A DNA stretch of 64,000 nt from Cervus elaphus (taxonomy: Eukaryota; Chordata; Mammalia; Artiodactyla; Cervidae), in assembly GCF_910594005.1 (NCBI RefSeq), contig NC_057825.1:49879037-49943036 (forward strand). The letters run 5' to 3'. Under the pieces are notes generated by a model. The model made no database searches. It was not told the origin of the DNA and saw only the letters and a list, made by a program, of their open reading frames with translations. Made by a program: the position numbers and the translations under genes. Shown piece after piece: positions 55,585 to 64,000 of the stretch (within the stretch, counting starts at the first letter, position 1; each line of letters starts with the position of its first letter).

Positions 55585-56031
55585 TCCACCACAACTAGAA
55601 GCCTCTTAGTTTCCCTTTCCTTCATCTGGCTGGGGTGCCCACTGAGATCCCTGTTGGAATCTGTTCTTGGTTACTTAGAACCATCCTTTCTTCCTATTCC
55701 TATTCCCTCCCTCCTTTATGCAGAGGCAGAGGGAGCCTTGGGTTTTGGGGTCTTCACTGTCCCTTCTGGGAGCTTCCGAGAGTTTCATTCCCACATCCTA
55801 TTAAGTGACTGGCCAGCCAGATTACTTCCACAGAGGTGTTCATGTCTGAAGATAGTTCAATGCATTGTTACTTACAATGCTCTGTGGAAGTTAGAGTGTT
55901 TAAATACATTTGTGAAATGAACTAGACTCTGCACTGTTGTTTATGATTCACAAACATTATCTCAATCATGCAAAATCTGGTTTTTCATGGCTTCACCCCT
56001 TTATTAGGGACATCCTATAACATCAAACCTG
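55583..56031. other. Unassigned sequence
   Basis: No gene or repeat is recognised. Confidence 0.4.
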
Positions 56032-56150
56032 GGCTTCTCTGGTAGCTCAGCTGGTGAAGAATCCTCCTGCAATGCAGGAGACCCCCAGTTCAATTCCTGG
56101 GTTGGGAAGATCCCCTGGAGAAGGGATAGGCTACCCTCTCTAGTATTCTT
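56032..56150 (+). repeat. Bov-tA SINE, truncated 3'
   Basis: A tRNA-derived head and part of the body (GGGCTTCTCTGGTAGCTCAG to TCTCTAGTATTCTT). It stops exactly where the next SINE begins. Confidence 0.92.
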
Positions 56151-56362
56151 GGGCTTCCCTGGTGGCTCAGATGATAAAGAATCTGCCTGCAATATGAGAC
56201 ACCTGGGTTCTATCCCTGGGTTGAGAAGATGCCCTGGAGGAGGGCATGGCAACCCACTCCAGTATTCTTGCCTGGAGAATCCCTATGGACAGAGGAGCCT
56301 GGCAGGCTACAGTCCCTGGGGTCACAAAGAGTCGGACACGACTGAGCAACTAAGCACAGTAC
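56151..56362 (+). repeat. Bov-tA SINE, tandem to the previous one
   Basis: A complete forward copy from GGGCTTCCCTGGTGGCTCAG to GACTGAGCAACTAAGCACAG. It is joined head-to-body with the preceding partial copy, and no remainder of the first copy is found after it. Confidence 0.94.
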
Positions 56363-57967
56363 ATGATATCAAACCAATGTGCCAGAACAGATTTGGAAAC
56401 ATTTATTTAATTGTAAACTGACAGGTGTATTTGACATTAACTGGGCACTTTCCATACTAAGAAGTTATTCTAAAAGTTTGGATTTCAAATGCTGTAACAA
56501 GATGCTGGTGTAAAACTCTCTTTTTTCTCAGGCCCCAAGGATTTATGGGGATAACTGGACAACTACAGTTCTTCTGTTTGATATTAACAAGCCTCACCTC
56601 CTCTCCTCACCACAAATAATGGAACCAATTTAATTCAGTAGTAAATTCTGTCTGTGATACATCTTAACAGTTAATTATCTTGTTTTATAGAATTTTCCAG
56701 ATGTTGCTAATTTTGTCCTTGCAGCTTTTAGAACCCTCTAATATCTACCCCTGTAGGTGTGGAAGACTATCAGTTATGAGAAGCCATATATAAAGAGCAT
56801 AGGACTTTCCACATTGCACTGATAAATGTACCCCCTTTCCTCTTAGTGCAATCTGGCACAGTGCTGACTTTTTGGAGATTCTTGCTGAAGTGTGTTTATT
56901 AACTGGCTTGAATTCTTGCTTATTCAATAGCCTGGGGAATCTGAGTTAAATATAAAAAACCTTTATATTACATTGACATATAGGCACACATTGTTGACCC
57001 AGGAAGGTCCAAGCTTTTGAAGTCATACAGATTAGTGCCATTTATATGTGGCTACATTTCATACATCTAATTTGTGCGGGAAATCCCTCACCAGCCGTGA
57101 GCAGTGAGCTTTCTGTGGTAAATTAGCCAGTTGAATGCATTTGTGTCTTTATTCAGCCATCTCCCATTCTCTGGAACCACTTCTTAATCTTTCACAGGCA
57201 CCTTGAGAATGCCTTTTTAATAATTTAGTATCAATGTCTGCTGCTGTTCTTATTTATTTTTCTTAGTTTAAGTCAAATGGAGGTTTAGTTGTTGAGATAA
57301 AATTAGACAAAATGTGGTCCCTGCCGTGGGTATTCTTGAATCTGGAGTGGAGGTAATGGTAACAAAGCAATGTGATTCATGCTATGGCAGAGATGTAAAC
57401 AGGAACTGTGGTTGGAGACATTTCTGTACCTAACTGAGCAAGGACAGAGGAGCTGGGAGAAAAGGAGGTGGGTTGACCAGAGGGAAGGAAAGCTACTCCA
57501 GCCAGTAGGCAACGTCTGTGAAAATGCTATAGGGTGCTTCTGATATGTTTACAGTGTCTGGAGCACAGGATGAAAGGGAGGGAAGTGGGGAGAGATGAGA
57601 CTGGAGGGTTAGAGCCAAATTGAGAAGTCTTTCCATCAGGATTATGATTTCTAAAATGTGGGTCCAAGGAATAAAATCCTGATGATTGTCTTGAACATGA
57701 AGAGCAGGAAAAAGGATACTGAAAGCAAGGAGAGGAGTTGGAAGGCTCCCATATCTGCCCCACTGAGATATCATGTGAGACTGACTATATTACATGAGAG
57801 ATGGACAGGACAGGACAAGCACAAACATGGTTTTGTACTGCAATCCACAATCCTTTACATGGTGATTTCTCCACGAAACAAAGATGACTTCAAATGAATG
57901 GATTGATTAAGGATAGATGGAAGGCAAGGAAGAGTAAGATGTGAGAGAAAACTCCAATGTTCAGAGC
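56363..57967. other. Unassigned sequence with old-repeat traces
   Basis: The stretches at about 57300-57480 and 57600-57960 contain phrases of the same unnamed ancient repeat type as at 10165. No gene or young repeat is recognised. Confidence 0.35.
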
Positions 57968-57986
57968 TAAGAGTAAGTAGTTAAAG

Positions 57987-58117
57987 GGAATTCCCTGGGG
58001 GTCCAGTGATTAGGACTCTGAACTCTCACTGTCCAGGGCTTGGGTTCAATCCCTGGTTGGGCAACTAAGATCCCGCAAGCTACAAGGCATGGCTCAATAA
58101 ATAAATAGGTAAATAAA
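57987..58117 (+). repeat. CHR-type SINE with target-site duplication
   Basis: A forward copy with head AATTCCCTGGGGGTCCAGTG, B-box region GGTTCAATCCCTGG and a tail of AATAAATA units. The 19-base flanks TAAGAGTAAGTAGTTAAAG (57968-57986) and TAAGAGTAAGCAATTAAAG (58118-58136) agree at 17 positions. Confidence 0.93.
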
Positions 58118-58264
58118 TAAGAGTAAGCAATTAAAGACATCAACAGAGGTTACATCTGGACATAAGGATCAAGGGAATCCCTGAAACATTCTTGGTAGTT
58201 ACCGTGGTGGCAGTAGATGCAAGTCCTCAGTGAGAAAGACTACATTGCAGCTGATGCACAATCA

Positions 58265-58445
58265 GCTTCCTCTATGGCTCAGGGAATAAAGAATTCGAGA
58301 GACACAGAAGATGCAGTTTCGATCCCTGGAGGAGGAAAATGGCATCCCGCTCCAGTATTCTCGCCTGAAGAATCCCATGGACAGAGGAAGCTGGCAGGCT
58401 GTAATCCAAAGTGTTACAAAGAGTCAGACACAATGATTGGCTACA
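58265..58445 (+). repeat. Bov-tA SINE, diverged
   Basis: A forward copy with several deletions in the tRNA-derived part (CTATGGCTCAGGGAATAAAG) and body (GGATCCCGCTCC-like changes). The tail reads CAGACACAATGATTGGCTAC. Confidence 0.85.
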
Positions 58446-58936
58446 CACGCATAATGCACAATCAGAAGTCTTTGCAGACTGGTGAGGTAATGTGGATGGG
58501 GAGTGTATGGCCTGCGCTATCTGCAAGTGCACGGTCTGATTAAAGGCTTTCAAATTCTAATTTTTAAGAATTCCATTCTATACACAGGTGATATTGTAGA
58601 CCTTATTCAGCTTATGCAATACTAGTTTGGAAAGCTTCTTTTAAAGTGATGATTCTCAACATGGAAGAATAGGAGGGAGCGGAAGAGGTGGAGAGCACTT
58701 CAATAGGAGGAATAAAGTAGGAAACACTGCCCAAGTCCACAGTGAACGACTTCTAATAGTAGGCATAGCCCTGAGGCTGTGAGTAATAAGTAACTTACTT
58801 GGCTCTGAAAAAGAAAAAATGTGGAGGAGATTGACAGGTTTTGAGAAGAACCCAAATGGTCAAGGACCACCAATATTGGGAGAGGCTACCCAACAATGCG
58901 TAAAGCTGCAAAGTGACATTTTTAGTGTGACAACAT
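58446..58936. other. Unassigned sequence
   Basis: No gene or repeat is recognised. Confidence 0.4.
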
Positions 58937-59138
58937 GTTAGTTGCTCAGTCATGTCCAACTCTTTGCCATCCCACGTGCTGCAGTCCACCAGGCTCCTCT
59001 CTTGGTGAAATTCTCCAGACAAGAATGCTGGAGAGGGTTGCCATTCCCTTCTCCAGGGTATCTTCCCAAACCAGAGATCAAACCCGTATCTCCTGAATTT
59101 CAGGCAGATTCTTTGCCATCTGAGTCACCAAGGAAGTG
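58937..59138 (-). repeat. Bov-tA SINE
   Basis: A reverse copy from GTTAGTTGCTCAGTCATGTC to GAGTCACCAAGGAAG. Confidence 0.93.
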
Positions 59139-59693
59139 CAAAATCAGTGCTATATGTCTATGGACTCTGGGTCAAGGACTGGCTGACTTTGAGTCCTTCG
59201 CCCAAGAGAGTTTGCCATTGGCAACTTATATCAGCCTAAGATCATTTCTCTGTAAATGGACCTTGCACTACCTTCTCAAACATGAAATAAGATGATGGCT
59301 AGAGATCAAGTCCTTCAGAATGTAATTCTGTATTTGTGTTTTAGCAGAAGAATCTGAGACATTGAATAGCTTACTGCAAGGAACTTTTAAAATTTCTGAC
59401 TCTAGGCTGAGAAGTGTTCTGCCATTTACAAGCTGCATGACCTGAGCAAGTAACTGTTTCCAAACAGAAGGATTCAACATAGTAAAATAAAAGATATAAA
59501 TAATAGATAAAATAAATAGATATAAATAAAAATATAATAATAGAAATAGTTCAAATTCTATTGTAGTAACTACTTATATTCATTTCTATTATATGAGAAC
59601 AAAATTATAAAAGAAGGAAGACAGGAAGGAAAAAGAGTCATAAGCAGGAATAGTGTCTGCACCTCTAACTTAAACTCTTATCGCTCCTTAAAT
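59139..59693. other. Unassigned sequence with an AT-rich tract
   Basis: A run of ATAAATA/TAGATA units lies at about 59483-59550. The rest is MIR-like in part (GACCTGAGCAAGTAACTG near 59440). Confidence 0.4.
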
Positions 59694-62600
59694 CAGTTCA
59701 GTTCAGTTCAGTCACTCAGTCATGTCCAACTCTTTGCAACCCTGTGAACTGCAGCACGCCAGGCCACCCTGTCCATCACCAACTCCCAGAGCCTACCCAA
59801 ACTCATGTCCATTGAGTCGGTGATGCCATCCAACCATCTCATCCTCTGTCATCCCCTTCTCCTCCTGCCCTCAATCTTTCCCAGCATCAGGGTCTTTTCA
59901 AATGAATCAGCTCTTCGCATCAGGTGGCCAAAGTATTGGAGTTTCAGCTTCAACATCAGTCCTTCCAATGAATACCCAGGACTGATCTCCTTTAGGATGG
60001 ACTGGTTGGACCTCCTTGCAGTCTCAGGGACTCTCTAGAGTCTTCTCCAACACCACAGTTCAAAAGCATCAATTCTGCACTCAGCTTTCTTTATAGTCCA
60101 ACTCTCACCTCAGATGGACCTTTGTTGGCAAAGTAATATCTCTGCTTTTTAATATGCTGTCTAGGTTGGTCATAACTTTCCTTCCAAGGAGTAAGCGTCT
60201 TTTAATTTCATGGCTGCAATCACCATCTGCAGTGATTTTGGAGCCCCCAAAAATAAAGTCTGACACTGTTTCCAATGTTTCCCCATCTAATCGCCATGAG
60301 GTGATGGGACGGGATGCCATGATCTTAGTTTTCTGAATGTTGAGCTTTAAGCCAACTTTTTCACTCTCCTCTTTTACTTTCATCAAGAGGTTCTTTAGTT
60401 CTTCTTCACTTTCTGCCATAAGGGTTGTGTCATCTGCATATCTGAGGTTATTGGTATTTCTCCCATCAATCTCTATTCCAGCTTGTGCTTCATCCAGCCC
60501 AGCGTTCTCATGATGTACTCTGCATATAAGTTAAAAAAGCAGGGTGACAATATACAGCCTTGACGTACTCCTTTCCTGATTTGGAACCAGTCTGTTGTTC
60601 CATGTTCAGTTCTAACTGTTGCTTCCTGACTTGCATACAGGTTTCTCAAGAGGCAGGTTAGGTGGTCTGGTATTCCTATCACTTTCAGAATTTTCCACAG
60701 TTTATTGTGATCCAAACAGTCAAGGGATTTGGCATAGTCAATAAAGCAGAAATAGATGTTTTTCTGGAACTTTCTTGCTTTTTCGATGATCCCGCAGATG
60801 TTGGCAATTTGATCTCTGGTTATTCTGCCTTTTCTAAAACCACCTTGAACATCTGAAAGTTCATGGTTCACGTATTGTTGAAGCCTGGATTGGAGAATTT
60901 TTAGCATTACTTTGTGAGTGTGTGAGATGAGTGCAATTGTGCGGTAGTTTGAGCATTCTTTGGCATTGCCTTTCTTTGGGATTGGAATGAAAACGGACCT
61001 TTTCCAGTCCTGTGGCCACTGCTGAGTTTTCCAAATTTGCTGGCATATTGAGTGCAGCACTTTCACAGCATCATCTTTTAGGATTTGAAATAGCTCAACT
61101 GGGATCCCATCATCTCCATTAGCTTTGTTCATAGGGATGCTTCCTAAGGCCCACTTGACTTCACATTCCAGGATGTCTGGTTCTAGGTGAGTGATCACAC
61201 CATCGTGTTTATCTGGGTCATGAAGAACTTTTTTGTGCAGTTCTTCTGTGTATTCTTGCCAGCTCTGCTTAATATTATCTGCTTCTGTCAGGTCCATACC
61301 ATTTCTGTCCTTTACTGAGCCCCTTTGTTCCCTTGGTATCTCTAATTTTCTTGAAGAGATCTCTAGTCTTTCCCATTCTTTTGTTTTCCTCTATTTCTTT
61401 GCATTGATCCCCGAGGAAGGCTTTCTGATCTCTCCTTGCTATTCTTTGGAACTCTGCATTCAAATGGGTATATCTTTCCTTTTCTCCTTTGCTTTTTGCT
61501 TCTTTTCTTTTCAAAGCTATTTATAAGGCCTCCTCAGGCAACCATTTTGCTTTTTTGTACTTCTTTTTCTTTGGGATGGTCTTGATCCCTGTCTCCTATA
61601 CAATGTCACGAACCTCTGTCCATAGTTCATCAGGTACTCTGTCTATCAGATTTAGTCCCTTAAATCTATTTCTCACTTCCACTGTATAGTCATAAGGGAT
61701 TTGATTTAGGTCATACATGAATGGTCTAGTGGTTTTCTCCACTTTCTTCAATTTCAGTCTGAATTTGGCAATAAGGAGTTCATCATCTGAGCCACAGTCT
61801 GCTCCTGGTCTTGTTTTTGCTGACTGTATAGAGCTTCTCCATCTTTGGCTGCAAAGAATATAATCAATCTGATTTTGGTGTTGGCCATCTGGTGATGTCC
61901 ATGTGTAGAGCCTTCTCTTGTGTTGTTGGAAGAGGATGTTTGCTATGACCAGTGTGTTCTCTCGGCAAAACTCTATTAGCCTTTGCCCTGCTTCATTCCG
62001 TACTCCAAGGCCAAATTTGCCTGTTACTCCAGGTGTTTCTTGACTTCCTACTTTTGCATTCCAGCCCCCTATAATGAAAAGGACATCTTTTTTGGGTGTT
62101 AGTTCTAAAAGGTCTTGTAGGTCTTCATAGAACCATTAAACTTCAGCTTCTTCAGCATTACTGGTTGGCGCATAGACTTGGATTACTGTGATACTGAATG
62201 GTTTGCCTTGGAAATGAACAGAGATCATTCTGTCATTTTTGAGATTGCATCCAAGTACTGCATTTCAGACTCTTTTGTTAGCTATGATGGCTACTCCATT
62301 TCTTCTAAGGGATTCCTGCCCACAGTAGTAGATATAATGGTCATCTGAGTTAAATTTACCCATTCCAGTCTGTTTGAGTTCGCTGATTCCTAGAATGTCG
62401 ATGTTCAGTCTTGGCATCTACTGTTTGACCACTTCCAATTTGCCTTGATTCATGGACCTAATATTTCAGGTTCCTATGCAATATTGCTCTTTACAGCATC
62501 AGACCTTGCTTCTATCACCAGTCTCATCCACAACTGGGTGTTGATTTTGCTTTTGCCCCATCCCTTCATTCTTTCTGAAGTTATTTCTCCACTGATCTCC

Positions 62601-63055
62601 AGTAGCATATTGGGCACCTACCTACCTGGGGAATTTATCTTTTAGCGTCCTATCTTTTGGCCTTTTCATACTATTCATGGGGTTCTCAATGCAAGAATGC
62701 TGAAGTGGTTTGCCATTCCCTTCTCCAGTGGGCCACATTCTGTCAGACCTCCCCACCATGACCTGACCGTCTTGGGTGGCCCCACATGGCATGGCCTAGT
62801 TTCATTGAGTTAGACAAGACTGTGGTCCGTGTGATCAGATTGGCTAGTTTTCTGTGATTGTGGTTTCAGTCTGTCTGCCCTCTGATGCCCTCTCTCAGTG
62901 GCTACCATCTTCCTTAGGTTTCTCTTACCTTGGACGTGGGGTATCTCTTCATGGCTGCCCCAGCATAGCTGCCGCTCCTGACCTCGGACGTGGGGTATCT
63001 CCTCTCTGCCGCTCACCACTCCTGCGCTGCCCAGCCACCACGTGCAGTGCATATT
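59694..63055 (-). mobile_element. BovB LINE, near full length, inactive
   Basis: A BovB (RTE clade) element of about 3.36 kb in minus orientation. The 3' tail with repeated GTTCA units is at 59697. The C-terminal part of the polyprotein lies at 60105-60419. The YADD reverse-transcriptase motif at 60429-60440 falls between the two main frame pieces. The large RT frame is at 60473-61297 (274 residues). The endonuclease half, at about 61300-62650, is split by stops. The 5' leader at about 62650-63055 holds two copies of GGACGTGGGGTATCTC (62934 and 62985). Frameshifts around 60420-60480 and stops in the endonuclease make it non-functional. RTE/BovB elements are known to have reached ruminants by horizontal transfer. 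Confidence 0.95.
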
Positions 63056-63567
63056 TTAGAGGCTGCAGAGAAAAAAAAGCAGACCAGAGCAAACAAACAA
63101 CCCAAACCTTGGTGGTTATAACAAGAGTCATTAGGTTATGGTCCTGTGTGTTATGTCTGGAGATCTATATAAACCAGCCTGTGCTCACTCAGATGTCTGT
63201 GGTTAACTGGAGAATTAGCTGGAAACCAGATGAATTAGGAAGGCTTTCCTCAAGGAGTGGTGCTTGGCCAGCTGTTTGGCTGGGGTGCCTCACTTCTCTC
63301 CCATGTGGCCTTTCATCCTCTAGCAGGCTAGCTTGGGCAGAGTGGTGTGGTGATTGAATGGTTCTAAGAGCAGCAAGAGAATGCCAGTCCCAGTGCACAC
63401 GTACTTTTCAGATCTCAGCTTCCAGCCAATTGCTGTGGTCTCTTGGCCAAAGCTAGTCACATGGTCACCCTAACTCAAGGACAGGAGGAAAAGGCTGCAT
63501 CTCTGCATGGATAGGCAAGTATTTGTGGTCATTTTTGCAGGTTAAATAAAATAGTACTTTCTTTGGC
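63056..63567. other. Unassigned sequence
   Basis: Follows the BovB 5' end. An A run lies at 63071-63078. No gene or repeat is recognised. Confidence 0.4.
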
Positions 63568-63800
63568 CACCTCATGTGAAGAGTTGACTCATTAGAAAAG
63601 ACCCTGATGCTGGGAGGGATTGGGGGCAGGAGGAGAAGGGGACGACAGAGGATGAGATGGCTGGGTGGCATCACTGACTTGATGGACATGAGTTTGAGTA
63701 AACTCTGGGAGTTGGTGATGGACAGGGAGGCCTGGCGTGCTGTGATTCCTGGGGTCGCAAAGAGTCGGACACGACTGAACGACTGAACTGAACTGAATGT
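63568..63800 (+). repeat. BovB 3'-end / ART2A-type element
   Basis: A forward copy (GGCCACCTCATGTGAAGAG to GACTGAACTGAACTGAA), the inverse of the fragments at 7825 and 51938. It lies 0.5 kb from the BovB in the opposite orientation. Confidence 0.94.
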
Positions 63801-63807
63801 TACTATG

Positions 63808-64000
63808 GGCTTCCCTGGTGGCTCAGTGGGAAAGAATCCCCCTGCCAATGAAGGAGACGTGGATTTGATCCCTGGGTTAGGAAGATCTCCTGGAGAAGGA
63901 AATGATAACTCACTCCAAGTATTCTTGGCTGGGAAATCCCATGGACAGAGGAGATGGTGGGCTACAGTTCATGGGGTCGCAAAAGAGTCAGACACAACTT
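63808..64000 (+). repeat. Bov-tA SINE, cut by window end
   Basis: A forward copy from GGGCTTCCCTGGTGGCTCAG through GTCAGACACAACTT at the last base. The tail lies outside the window. Confidence 0.95.

Larger units (their letters stand above)
1..64000 (+). other. CTNNA2: Probable CTNNA2 (alpha-N-catenin) intron hosting antisense LRRTM1
   Basis: This is inferred from context, not from exons. In mammals LRRTM1 is nested in a very large intron of CTNNA2 on the opposite strand, and LRRTM1 is on the minus strand here, so CTNNA2 should run left to right. I searched the translated frames for recognisable alpha-catenin (vinculin-family) sequence and found none, so the coding exons are probably outside the window. 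A very short exon could be missed by eye. The only CTNNA2-related part expected inside is an alternative first exon near the CpG-rich block at about 48.3-48.8 kb. Confidence 0.6.

Noticed and set aside
60473..61297. The 274-residue reverse-transcriptase-like frame as a host gene
   Set aside because: It is a piece of BovB ORF2. The YADD motif and endonuclease are in other frames, so it is a decayed retrotransposon.
1..64000. CRISPR arrays, bacterial operons, integrons or phage genes
   Set aside because: No regularly spaced direct repeats or prokaryotic gene arrangement. The repeat content is entirely mammalian.

Overview
The window is mammalian nuclear DNA from a ruminant, most likely a bovid. 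The evidence is the repeat content: two BovB LINE copies, about twenty Bov-tA / Bov-A2 SINEs and CHR-type (cetartiodactyl tRNA-Glu-derived) SINEs, on top of general mammalian repeats (L1, L2, MIR, MER5A, MER20, Tigger, old LTRs). The sequence does not let me separate cattle, sheep, goat or their relatives.

Only one intact protein-coding gene is visible: LRRTM1 on the minus strand, coding sequence 46275-47840, a single-exon 521-residue synaptic adhesion protein that is full length and unbroken. In mammals LRRTM1 lies inside a large intron of CTNNA2 (alpha-N-catenin) in the opposite orientation. The window is therefore probably CTNNA2 intron with CTNNA2 running on the plus strand. I recognise no CTNNA2 coding exon here. 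Upstream of LRRTM1, a CpG- and GC-rich block at about 48250-48800 fits the known LRRTM1/CTNNA2 bidirectional promoter, which drives LRRTM1 leftwards and an N-terminally shortened CTNNA2 transcript rightwards. Around it I see a candidate LRRTM1 5'UTR intron (47900-48178), a 12-codon upstream ORF whose stop overlaps the LRRTM1 start codon (TAATG), two G-quadruplex motifs and a candidate poly(A) signal at 45924.

Layout: 1-12.9 kb is retroelement-rich (truncated BovB, Bov-tA cluster at 7.1-9.1 kb, a Tigger remnant, CHR SINE). 13-24 kb is mostly unique with L1 3' ends, L2 fragments, an LTR-like unit and a conserved-looking AT-rich block near 20.2-20.5 kb. 24-31.5 kb is old sequence with no young SINE. 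31.5-42.2 kb again carries many SINEs plus MER5A, MER20 and a palindromic mariner MITE. 42.2-51.9 kb, centred on LRRTM1, carries no ruminant SINE or LINE at all. 52-64 kb is SINE-rich again and ends in a nearly full-length but frameshifted BovB (59.7-63.1 kb).

No CRISPR array, bacterial-type operon, stand-alone tRNA or rRNA gene, or clearly new protein system is present. The points most worth a second look are regulatory: the promoter architecture, the overlapping uORF, the repeat-free zone, conserved-looking non-coding blocks, and a few unexplained repeats.
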